Positions 1-8,136 of a stretch of 64,000 nt of DNA are shown here, in pieces. The first letter of the stretch is position 1. Every line of letters begins with the position of its first letter. The stretch spans positions 4,358,000 to 4,421,999 of the forward strand of contig NZ_AP025305.1 of the NCBI RefSeq assembly GCF_036492635.1, in the 5' to 3' direction. The translations under genes were made by a program, and so were the position numbers. The notes under the pieces were generated by a model that saw only the letters and a list, made by a program, of their open reading frames with translations, was not told the DNA's origin and ran no database searches. The DNA comes from Aureibacter tunicatorum (lineage in GTDB: Bacteria; Bacteroidota; Bacteroidia; Cytophagales; Cyclobacteriaceae).

Positions 1-1
1 T

Positions 2-82
2 TTCAATGACAATACAAAAATGCTTTTTGGAGACGCTAAGCAATCTATTGCAAAGCTTAAGGAAGAAGTTCAGAATGCGTAA
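2..82 (+). CDS. pntB: NAD(P) transhydrogenase subunit beta, C-terminal end only
   Basis: Only the last 26 codons lie in the window, ending in TAA at 80-82. The residues FNDNTKMLFGDAKQSIAKL match the well conserved NADP-binding tail of PntB, where an N-T-x-M-L-F-G-D-A-K signature precedes the C-terminus. The family couples proton movement across the inner membrane to hydride transfer between NADH and NADP+. The gene is cut by the window edge and is followed about 30 bases later by a hairpin terminator. The identification rests on this short tail alone. Confidence 0.75.
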   Translation, partial: FNDNTKMLFGDAKQSIAKLKEEVQNA

Positions 83-109
83 CCCAATAAACCTATAATT
101 ATAAATAAG

Positions 110-143
110 AAGTCTCCTTGAATTCATTTCTTGGAGGCTTTTT
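110..143 (+). terminator. Rho-independent terminator after pntB
   Basis: An 8-bp stem (110-117 with 133-140, one G-U pair) is followed by a run of T on the + strand. It ends transcription of the transhydrogenase gene and lies just before the 3' end of the opposing gene. Confidence 0.7.
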
Positions 144-165
144 CATTTCTACAGGAAAAATATCC

Positions 166-1554
166 TCAAGATCTTTCTCCGAATTTTTCCCCTGTCCCAT
201 TGTTAACAGCAGCGACATACCTGAAACACTCTTGGGCAAAAGATTTCCATTTCTTAAACGACATCGTATCCCTCAAATTCCTGAATTCGATTATTGGCGC
301 TTTTTTATTTTGCTCTTCGCCTACCATATCCATTTTATCCCCATAACTTCCCAATGACTCCAACTCATAAGCTCTTTGCCTATTTGAAAAGTGCTCACTT
401 GTCAACAAGTCTCTTCCTTGAGGAATATTTTCCAACCAATCTCTTTTGGACAACGAACCTAGAATATTTCTATGAGACAAAGGCATACCACGATAAACCC
501 CATATCTAAACAAACGGGTATGAATACCATCCAACCCTAAACGTCTATTCATCTCATCGACTACCGTCATCCATATAATCTGATTATGATTCCTGAGGTA
601 CCTTTTCAGCAGACTTGGAAGAGATTCAAACATCGCCGCAAAATCCGTCCTAAGCAATAAGGAAGAAAAATTCTTGGGATAACTATAAACGACTCCATGA
701 GCTGAAATAAGATAATGGCCAATCAACTTGATCAGTCCGCATAAATCGTTGTTTTCCAGCACAGGATATTCATTTTTCATTCCTTCGACCACTTCAGCCA
801 CCTCTTTCAACATCAACTGTCGTCTGTATTTGGTCAATAAATCATCTTCAAACCCTTCGCTTGGCTTCATCAAAGAATCTCTTCCATTCTTCTTTCTTTC
901 TGTCATTTCTGGCGTCTCCGATTCTTGCTGAAAACCCAAATCCTCCATCAATTGCGAAACTTGAGACAACTTGATCCCTGCGGTCATTTGGAAGCTGCCT
1001 GCAGGATATCCTCTCGACCAAATCACCACTTCCTCCCACTGCTCCGGAACACTGCCAAACCTTTTCAAACTGGACAAATAAGTACGGCAAAATCCATACT
1101 TCCTAATGTACTCCATCATATTCTCCAATATGGACATTGTCTTTGTCAAGGACTCATAGCCATGCGTAGTCTCAGGAAATGGATCAGTAACGATCTCCAT
1201 ATATGGTATTTTGGCAGGATGAGAGATATCAACCTGCATTGTAAAACCATCTCCCTCAAGCAATACCTCTCCTTTTCTAAACGGCACATAATGCACCTCT
1301 GACTCGTCCAAATACACTCCTTCCCACAATCCGCTGGTATAATCGCGCATCACTTCTCTATCCTTGAAGATCCGATATTTCCCATTTTCGATTTCAAACC
1401 CAACAGCTCTCTGAACAATGCCTTTTCTTCCGAAAACAGCTTCATGATCAGCCTGTCGCTGCAACATTACAGGCGTTTGCGACAAGTCGGACTCGCCTCT
1501 TCCTCTTTGATTCTCCTTTTTAGATTTTTTCCCTTGATGAAAAGTATACAACAA
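166..1554 (-). CDS. Uncharacterised 'VQRAVGFEIE' domain protein, possible secreted effector
   Basis: This is a 462-residue protein of unknown function. After a short basic, low-complexity N-terminus it has PVMLQRQ and then GIVQRAVGFEIE, the kind of hydrophobic-hydrophobic-Q-R segment I associate with cargo-like proteins near contractile injection systems in Bacteroidota. Downstream, an E-x-E (FEIE), a MEIVTDPF strand and SFQMTAGIKL are spaced like the core strands of glutamate-cysteine-ligase/amidoligase folds, but the usual His-x-His strand is absent. The long frame opens with TTG codons at 1554 and 1551. The first ATG, at 1467, would remove the basic tail but keep GIVQRAVGFEIE. No signal peptide or membrane segment is seen. 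It has no co-directional neighbour. Function is inference; that it codes for protein is fairly secure. Confidence 0.6.
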   Translation of the reverse strand: MLYTFHQGKKSKKENQRGRGESDLSQTPVMLQRQADHEAVFGRKGIVQRAVGFEIENGKYRIFKDREVMRDYTSGLWEGVYLDESEVHYVPFRKGEVLLEGDGFTMQVDISHPAKIPYMEIVTDPFPETTHGYESLTKTMSILENMMEYIRKYGFCRTYLSSLKRFGSVPEQWEEVVIWSRGYPAGSFQMTAGIKLSQVSQLMEDLGFQQESETPEMTERKKNGRDSLMKPSEGFEDDLLTKYRRQLMLKEVAEVVEGMKNEYPVLENNDLCGLIKLIGHYLISAHGVVYSYPKNFSSLLLRTDFAAMFESLPSLLKRYLRNHNQIIWMTVVDEMNRRLGLDGIHTRLFRYGVYRGMPLSHRNILGSLSKRDWLENIPQGRDLLTSEHFSNRQRAYELESLGSYGDKMDMVGEEQNKKAPIIEFRNLRDTMSFKKWKSFAQECFRYVAAVNNGTGEKFGERS

Positions 1555-1758
1555 CCCTTATTTTATTGCTTCCCATTCTGTCAACCTTCAGAAACATATA
1601 AATTGTTTAAATTATGCCACCTTACTTCTGCAATAATTGGATCTCTGCATCGAATAACTTTTTAAAGGTAAGCGTGGTATAATATTCGCAATTTTTATAT
1701 ATATTAACTGATCTTAGCTTGTTAAAAGCGATTGCCTTGAAGAATCACCATTATCAAA

Positions 1759-3834
1759 ATGCAACATATTCAAATACAATTCACATACAGTCCTTGGTTT
1801 ATTCTACTATGTCTGGCGCTAGGCGCAGCGATAACATGGCTGCTCTACAGTTCAAACAAAAAGTGGAACAAAAAACAACTGTACGCAATGTCCTCTTTGA
1901 GGTTTTTGAGTATTTCCACAATATCATTTTTGTTACTGGGTCCTATCATCAATTCGTTCTTCAATTGGGAAGAAAAACCAAAAGTCATCTTCGCTATCGA
2001 CAACTCAAGTTCTGTCGCTCAATATGGAGATTCACTGGCTCTCGCTGAGTACCTTAAAGAAATCGGAAGCTTCAAAAGCAATCAAAATAACACTTTCGAC
2101 GTAAGCGTAAGAACACTTTCCGCATCGCTTTCAGACTTCAGCGAAGACAATGGATTGGAATTCTCGGAAAAAAGCACTAACCTTTCTAAGATGCTTAAAA
2201 ACATTCAAAATGATTTTGAAGGGTCTAAAGTTTCTTCTGTTATTTTACTGACAGACGGGCGTTTTAATGAAGGATTCAATCCAAATTATCTAAAATACAA
2301 CTTTCCTGTGCACACGATAGGCATAGGGGATACTATCGTAAAGCCTGACGCAAGCTTCCTTGATGTGCTTCATAACAAAATCGCCTATATGGGCAATAAA
2401 TTCTCCATCAGAGCCAAAGTCAACAACCAAAAGCTTCAAGGCGAGAAAGTAACAATTGAATTACGCAAAGGAAAAAAGCTTATAGACAAAAAAAGCTATG
2501 AAATTCCTGATGAAAACCACATTGAAACGTTAGACTTTATCTTGGACGCTGACGAAGAAGGAATGCAGCATTTTACATTGAATATTGTACCTCCTTCAAA
2601 AGAGTATTCGAAAGAAAACAATACCAGACATGTCTATCTGGATGTCGTGGATGGCCAACAAAAAATACTTCTTCTAGCCGCCGCTCCCCACCCAGACATC
2701 AAAACCCTACGCCAAGCGATAGAGAAAAATGACAATTATGATCTGAAGTTAGCTTACGCATATGACAGTAAAATTCCAAAAGACAAATACGATCTTGTAA
2801 TCCTGCATCAGCTTCCGCATAAAAATCGAAAACTCAACAATGCGGTAAAAGATATATTGAATTCTGAAACGCCCAAATTTTTCATCGCCGGAGGACAGAG
2901 CGACTTTAGAGCCTTAAGCAAAAACAACTCCGCCATTGACGTTCAAGTCAGAAGCATCAAAAAAGACGAAGCTTTCGGCTCCTTCAACCCAAACTTTAAA
3001 GCCTTCAATTATGAAGATGATAATAGAAAAAACCTTGGAAAACTGCCGCCATTAAGCACTCCATTTGGCAATATCAATCTTAAAAATGGCTCTAAGAGCA
3101 TTTTATTGCAAAGAATTGGGAACGTCCAAACTCAAAAACCATTGCTTGCCATTAACGACCAAAGCAACCCTAAGCATGCAGTACTGTTAGGTGAAGGCAT
3201 ATGGACTTGGGGTATTTCAGAACGAAAAATGAATGATGACAGCGAAAGCACTGATCAGTTGATTTCCAAAACGGTGCAATTGCTTAGCAGCAAAGAAGAT
3301 AAAAGGCAGTTCAAAAGCTATCCTTCAAAACATGAATTCCATGACAATGAGCCTGTCAATATTCATGCGGAACTGTACAACGAGCTTTTCGAACCCGTTT
3401 ACGGTCAAAAGATATCCATTAACTTAGCCAGAGAAGGCGAAGAAAATAAAAGCTATAGCTTTATAAATGCACCTCAAAGCAATCACTTTACGATCAACGA
3501 CCTTCCCGAAGGCATATATAATTTTACATCATCTGTAAACTTCAATGATAAGTCTTATAAAAACAATGGCCAGTTCTTAGTGAAAAACTTGAACTATGAA
3601 GCCCAGAATCCAACAGCGGACTTCAGCTTGCTTCGCCAACTCAGCGAAAATACGGGAGGATCATTCATAGAATCGCCATCCCAGCTTAATAGCATTGATA
3701 TAAGCGACAAACAAGGAATCATATATACTGAAGAATCTTTCATCCCTTTTGTCAATCTTAAATGGGTTTTCTTCTTAATCCTATTCTTGTTGACATTGGA
3801 ATGGAGCATGAGAAAATATTGGGGTGGATACTAA
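1759..3834 (+). CDS. Membrane-anchored VWA domain protein
   Basis: This 691-residue protein has two N-terminal membrane helices (about residues 13-30 and 45-67), a von Willebrand factor A domain from about residue 75, and one C-terminal membrane helix (about 665-683). The MIDAS metal site begins with D-N-S-S-S at residues 81-85, and a later LLTDGRFN supplies a further site residue. The middle part (about 220-600) looks like beta-sandwich and glutamine-amidotransferase-like domains of the Bacteroidota VWA family related to the Bat proteins. The exact role is unknown; an envelope-stress or peptidoglycan-linked function is a guess. It converges with gpmI, with which it shares the hairpin region at its 3' end. 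Confidence 0.7.
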   Translation: MQHIQIQFTYSPWFILLCLALGAAITWLLYSSNKKWNKKQLYAMSSLRFLSISTISFLLLGPIINSFFNWEEKPKVIFAIDNSSSVAQYGDSLALAEYLKEIGSFKSNQNNTFDVSVRTLSASLSDFSEDNGLEFSEKSTNLSKMLKNIQNDFEGSKVSSVILLTDGRFNEGFNPNYLKYNFPVHTIGIGDTIVKPDASFLDVLHNKIAYMGNKFSIRAKVNNQKLQGEKVTIELRKGKKLIDKKSYEIPDENHIETLDFILDADEEGMQHFTLNIVPPSKEYSKENNTRHVYLDVVDGQQKILLLAAAPHPDIKTLRQAIEKNDNYDLKLAYAYDSKIPKDKYDLVILHQLPHKNRKLNNAVKDILNSETPKFFIAGGQSDFRALSKNNSAIDVQVRSIKKDEAFGSFNPNFKAFNYEDDNRKNLGKLPPLSTPFGNINLKNGSKSILLQRIGNVQTQKPLLAINDQSNPKHAVLLGEGIWTWGISERKMNDDSESTDQLISKTVQLLSSKEDKRQFKSYPSKHEFHDNEPVNIHAELYNELFEPVYGQKISINLAREGEENKSYSFINAPQSNHFTINDLPEGIYNFTSSVNFNDKSYKNNGQFLVKNLNYEAQNPTADFSLLRQLSENTGGSFIESPSQLNSIDISDKQGIIYTEESFIPFVNLKWVFFLILFLLTLEWSMRKYWGGY

Positions 3835-3841
3835 AATAAAA

Positions 3842-3861
3842 AAGGCTGCAAAAGCAGCCTT
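3842..3861 (-). terminator. Rho-independent terminator of gpmI
   Basis: A perfect 8-bp stem (3842-3849 with 3854-3861) has an AAAA loop. Read on the minus strand it is followed by a U-rich tract, so it terminates gpmI. On the plus strand no T run follows. Confidence 0.8.
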
Positions 3862-3905
3862 CAAAAAATAAATTTGTATGAAATGGGGTACTGAAATATG
3901 ATCTC

Positions 3906-5426
3906 TTAAACTAAGATATCACCTGTCATTTCCGCAGGAATATCCAATCCCATTAGTTTCAATATTGTCGGAGCCACATCACCAAGCTTTCCATCTTTAA
4001 CATCTCCTTTGAACTCAGGATCTACTACGATAAAAGGCACCAAATTCGTTGTGTGCGCTGTATTAGGGGAACCGTCCGCATTCACCATAAAGTCTGAATT
4101 GCCATGGTCAGCGATCACCAATGTTGTGTAACCATGATCCAAAGCTGTCTCGATTACCGACTGAGCGCACTTGTCAACAGCTTCAGCCGCTGCAACAGCC
4201 GCTTCGAAAACTCCCGTATGACCTACCATATCCGTATTGGCGAAGTTCAAGCAAACGAAATCCACTTCTTCTTTTTCCAACTCAGGAATGATCTTATTCT
4301 TGATATCCTCCGCGCTCATCTCCGGCTTAAGGTCATATGTAGGCACCTTAGGAGAAGGAGCCAATAGCCTGCTTTCGCCATCAAACTCAACTTCGCGACC
4401 TCCAGAGAAGAAAAATGTAACGTGAGGGTATTTTTCTGTTTCTGCGATTCTGATTTGTCTTTTCGTATTTTCAGACAATACTTCGCCAAGGGTATTTTTC
4501 AAATTATCCTTATCGAAAATAACATTCACTTCATTGAATGTATCATCATAGTTAGTCATTGTCACATAATACAATGGCAATTTGCTCATCTCTTGCTCAG
4601 GGAAATCCTCTTGCGTGAGAGCTTTTGTGATTTCTCTACCACGGTCAGTACGGTAATTATAGCAAATCACTACATCATGCGGATCAATCGTAGCCAATGG
4701 GTTACCTTCAGCATCAGCATGAACAATCGGCTCGATAAATTCATCTGTAACATTATTAGCGTATGATGTTTCAATAGCGCCAAAAATGTCTTGTGTCTTC
4801 TCTCCAACGCCATTCACCATGACATCATATGCTTTTTTCACTCTTTCCCAACGATTGTCTCTATCCATTGCGAAATATCTTCCCACAACCGAAGCAATTT
4901 GTCCAGTTGTCTTATTCATATGCTCTTGAAGAGAACTCAAGTAACCTAAGCCTCCTTTAGGGTCAGTATCTCTACCGTCAGTAAACGCATGAACAAATAC
5001 ATTTTCAAGCTCCAAATCGCTTGCAATAGACAGCAATCCCTTCAAGTGATCAATATGAGCATGAACCCCGCCGTCAGAAGCCAAACCGATAAAGTGAATT
5101 TTCTTTTTATTCTCTTTCGCGTATTTGAATGCATCCAAAAGGGCAACATTCTCTCCGATAGTATTTTCATCGAAAGCCTTGTTGATCTTCACCAAATCTT
5201 GATACACAATACGACCCGCGCCCAAATTCATATGTCCAACTTCCGAGTTCCCCATCTGGCCTTCAGGAAGTCCAACAGCCAAGCCCGAAGCTTCTAGCTT
5301 TGAGTTGGAGTACTTCGTGTACAATGAATCCACAAAAGGAGTATTCGCCTTATCAATAGCGGATACTTCAGGATTGGTAGCGATTCCCCAACCATCCAGA
5401 ATCATCAAAATGACTTTCTTGCTCAT
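3906..5426 (-). CDS. gpmI: 2,3-bisphosphoglycerate-independent phosphoglycerate mutase
   Basis: The enzyme interconverts 3- and 2-phosphoglycerate in glycolysis and gluconeogenesis in the cytoplasm, using two divalent metal ions and a phosphoserine intermediate. The 506-residue length is normal. The N-terminal metal motif LDGWG, the nucleophile region QMGNSEVGHMNLG (Ser61), the substrate-binding FTDGRDT and the C-terminal metal site IADHGNSD are all present. ATG start. It is a single gene with its own terminator. Confidence 0.97.
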   Translation of the reverse strand: MSKKVILMILDGWGIATNPEVSAIDKANTPFVDSLYTKYSNSKLEASGLAVGLPEGQMGNSEVGHMNLGAGRIVYQDLVKINKAFDENTIGENVALLDAFKYAKENKKKIHFIGLASDGGVHAHIDHLKGLLSIASDLELENVFVHAFTDGRDTDPKGGLGYLSSLQEHMNKTTGQIASVVGRYFAMDRDNRWERVKKAYDVMVNGVGEKTQDIFGAIETSYANNVTDEFIEPIVHADAEGNPLATIDPHDVVICYNYRTDRGREITKALTQEDFPEQEMSKLPLYYVTMTNYDDTFNEVNVIFDKDNLKNTLGEVLSENTKRQIRIAETEKYPHVTFFFSGGREVEFDGESRLLAPSPKVPTYDLKPEMSAEDIKNKIIPELEKEEVDFVCLNFANTDMVGHTGVFEAAVAAAEAVDKCAQSVIETALDHGYTTLVIADHGNSDFMVNADGSPNTAHTTNLVPFIVVDPEFKGDVKDGKLGDVAPTILKLMGLDIPAEMTGDILV

Positions 5427-5636
5427 AATCTATATTTGTAAAATTACACGGACAGAGTCCTTTTCTTATTTCTAATTTTCAGTTTCATCAAGCCTGCAAA
5501 GCCTGCGAATCAATAACAATGCGAAAATATAACTTATTGATGAAAGAATCATTGACGCATGTCATGATTAAGACATTACTCTTCAATGAATTAAAGTAGC
5601 AAGACTGTAATTTGTTCAATAGAAAAAAGCAAAAAA

Positions 5637-5660
5637 AGCCCTCCTGAAATCAGAAGAGCT
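5637..5660 (-). terminator. Rho-independent terminator of the beta-helix lipoprotein gene
   Basis: An 11-bp stem with two G-U pairs is followed on the minus strand by seven U residues (5636-5630). It closes the lipoprotein/receptor transcription unit. Confidence 0.75.
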
Positions 5661-5699
5661 TTCGAAATTATATGAAATTTGACTTATTGATTCAAAAAA

Positions 5700-7973
5700 T
5701 TAGTTCATTTTCTTAACCCAAGACTCATCACCAAGGCTACCAGCACCAGTGTTAGAGTCATTGATTGTCAAGTTTTGTTCAACTTTCTCTTGTTGATCAG
5801 CTGTCAACTCTTCTTTATATGAGTAAGTTCCTTCAGCATTGCCATCTAATTTAGCATCAACTTTCATAGATCCGCTTATCGCGAAAGCAGTAGACTCTGA
5901 AGTCTCAACCTCTACTCCATATCCAGAGAAACCTGTCACAACCAAGTTTGTGATTGTAGCATTTGTTCCAGCTCTAAGCTTTACGCCATCTATAGTCTTC
6001 TCACCGTCTGTGCGACCATTACCAATCAAAGTAACATTTTCCAAAGTTGGATTAGACACAGGGCCTGCAGCAAAATCTTTAGAGTTGTTATCTGCCTCAA
6101 TTCCTCTGTCACCTGCATCATCAGCTTGAATTGCCAACAAATTAGTCGCTTTTCCAGACCATCCGTAAGTCCAATCGAATGAATCATCTTTAGAACCAGT
6201 TGAAACTACATTCATTACGTTTACCGTTCCACCGAAAAATTCGATTCCATCGTCACCACCCATGTAAGCTTGAATATTTTCAATGATTGTTCTATTTCCA
6301 ACGCCATTGAAAGTAAATCCATTATGCTCTTTTTCATCATTAATAGCGTTACCTGTGTACTCTACTCTAACATACTTCAATACTCCAGAGTAATCTTCAG
6401 GATTATTACCACCATACTTTACGTCACCAACTTCAGCAGTTCTTTCACCAGCAGCACCTCCACCGTTAATAGGCGCTTTACCGCAAACGATAATACCACC
6501 CCAATCTCCTCTTGAAGGAGCCTCTTCACCAGAAGTGAAAACAATCGGCTTGTCAGCTGTACCTTCAGCTAGAATTCTTGCTCCTTTCTCTATCAAAAGG
6601 TAAGCAATAGCTTCACCAACTTTACTCTTGATAGTAACACCCGGCTGAATGATCAGAGCAGCACCATCTTTAACGTGCACCCCAGCAGCCAACTCATAAG
6701 TGTTTCCTTCTGTCAAAACAGTGTTCTCTTCAATATCTCCAGAAATTACAGCGCCATTTTCAAGTGGCGTACCAGCAACAGGAGCACCTCCTTTATAATC
6801 AACACTTACAGTCCAGCCTTCGAAAACCGACTCGTCAGCTCCAGTATTAGCTGGATTAACCGTCAAGTTCTGCTCGATTTTGTTCAACTCTTCTTCAGAA
6901 ATTTCCTCTTTGAAGTTATAACCGATTTCGCCATTTCCATCAAGCTTAGCGTCAACTTTCATATCTCCGTTGATAGCAAAAGCAGTAGACTCTTCTGTCT
7001 CAACTTCAACACCATATCCAGAGAACCCTGAAACAACCAAGTTCATAATCGAAGCATTAGTTCCAGCTCTAAGCTTAACACCAACTACAGACTTGCCGTC
7101 TTTCTCAGCACCATTTCCAATCAAAGTAATACCGTCCAATGTTGGATTTGATACTGGATTTGCTGTAAAATCTTTGGAATTATTGTCTGCCTCAATACCT
7201 CTGTCTCCAGTTTCTTCAGCTTGAACAGCCTTCCAGTTAGTTCCTTTACCTGACCATCCGTATGTCCAGTCGAATGAATCATCTTTAGCTCCTGTAGCCA
7301 ACAAGTTCTCTGCATTCACTGTACCTCCAAAAAACTCAAATGCATCATCTCCACCCATATGCGACTGAAGGTACATCAAAGTCGTTCCCGAACCAACACC
7401 ATTAAATGTGAATCCGTTATGCTCTTTTTCATCATTGATAGCATTACCTGTATACTCAACACGAACATACTTCAAAACTCCTGAATTATCAGCTTCATTG
7501 CTACCGCCATACTTCACATCACCAACTTCAGCAGTTCTTTCGCCTTCTCCATCTCCTCCGTTAACTGGAGCGTCACCACATATGATAACACCACCCCAAT
7601 CACCTCTTGCAGGAGTTTCTTCACCTGAAGTAAATACAATTGGCTTAGCAGCAGTACCTTCAGCGATGATTTTACCACCTTGCTCTACCAATAAATATGC
7701 AATTGACTCTCCGCTTTTGCTCTTTACAACAACTCCTGGATCTATCGTCAATGTCACACCTTCCGCAACGTGAACACCACCAGCAAGCACAATAGCAGTA
7801 CCTGCTTCCCACTTCATATCTTCTGTGATATCACCAGAAACTTCTATTTCGTCTCCTGGAAGCGGCTCTGGATTAGGATTATCATTTTCATCATCCTTAC
7901 AAGCAGTAAACATTACCATTGTAGCCATACCTAATGCCACAAAGGACTTTTTGAAGATGTTTGGTTTTTTCAT
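5700..7973 (-). CDS. Surface lipoprotein with two tandem beta-helix-like domains, receptor partner
   Basis: The 757-residue protein starts with a lipoprotein signal ending in FTAC (lipidated Cys25). The residues after the Cys, KDDE, resemble the K-(D/E)2 lipoprotein export signal of Bacteroidota, so surface exposure is likely. The rest consists of two copies of one module, about residues 47-411 and 412-757. Each has a G-V-H-V strand, a GEE-x-P-x-RGDWGG segment, GERTAEVGDVKYGG, MGGDD and KDDSFDWTYGWSGK. These glycine-rich, regularly spaced strands suggest a right-handed beta-helix. The TonB-dependent receptor gene lies 163 bases upstream on the same strand, so the two probably act together in uptake or surface binding of an unknown ligand. 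Single-copy forms are what I would expect, so the doubling is unusual. Confidence 0.75.
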   Translation of the reverse strand: MKKPNIFKKSFVALGMATMVMFTACKDDENDNPNPEPLPGDEIEVSGDITEDMKWEAGTAIVLAGGVHVAEGVTLTIDPGVVVKSKSGESIAYLLVEQGGKIIAEGTAAKPIVFTSGEETPARGDWGGVIICGDAPVNGGDGEGERTAEVGDVKYGGSNEADNSGVLKYVRVEYTGNAINDEKEHNGFTFNGVGSGTTLMYLQSHMGGDDAFEFFGGTVNAENLLATGAKDDSFDWTYGWSGKGTNWKAVQAEETGDRGIEADNNSKDFTANPVSNPTLDGITLIGNGAEKDGKSVVGVKLRAGTNASIMNLVVSGFSGYGVEVETEESTAFAINGDMKVDAKLDGNGEIGYNFKEEISEEELNKIEQNLTVNPANTGADESVFEGWTVSVDYKGGAPVAGTPLENGAVISGDIEENTVLTEGNTYELAAGVHVKDGAALIIQPGVTIKSKVGEAIAYLLIEKGARILAEGTADKPIVFTSGEEAPSRGDWGGIIVCGKAPINGGGAAGERTAEVGDVKYGGNNPEDYSGVLKYVRVEYTGNAINDEKEHNGFTFNGVGNRTIIENIQAYMGGDDGIEFFGGTVNVMNVVSTGSKDDSFDWTYGWSGKATNLLAIQADDAGDRGIEADNNSKDFAAGPVSNPTLENVTLIGNGRTDGEKTIDGVKLRAGTNATITNLVVTGFSGYGVEVETSESTAFAISGSMKVDAKLDGNAEGTYSYKEELTADQQEKVEQNLTINDSNTGAGSLGDESWVKKMN
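5703..7835 (-). repeat. Tandem intragenic duplication (about 1.1 kb units)
   Basis: Unit A spans about 6741-7835 and unit B about 5703-6740. The encoded proteins keep identical stretches such as SGVLKYVRVEYTGNAINDEK and RGIEADNNSKDF in the same register, with an offset of 365 residues. This shows an in-frame tandem duplication that has since diverged. Confidence 0.85.
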
Positions 7974-8016
7974 CTCTTTTATCAGTATAATTTTGTTTGA
8001 ATCTTATTTAATAAAA

Positions 8017-8024
8017 CAAATATA
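8017..8024 (-). promoter_or_regulatory. Possible -7 promoter element for the lipoprotein gene
   Basis: Read on the minus strand this is TATATTTG, matching the Bacteroidota -7 consensus TAnnTTTG, about 45 bases before the ATG at 7973. No good -33 TTTG sits at the usual 19-21 base spacing, so this is weak. If real, it would allow the lipoprotein to be transcribed separately from the receptor. Confidence 0.3.
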
Positions 8025-8136
8025 CAACTTACATATTAACAATATCTAACCTTGAAATGAAGGGATTATAAATAATTATTATAATATAAAATATAATAAA
8101 TAACCCCCTCTAAAAATCATTAGATTGAAGTATATG

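Noticed and set aside
5839-7773. Several plus-strand open frames
   Set aside because: They are antisense to the duplicated lipoprotein gene, and their similarity to each other only mirrors the duplication.
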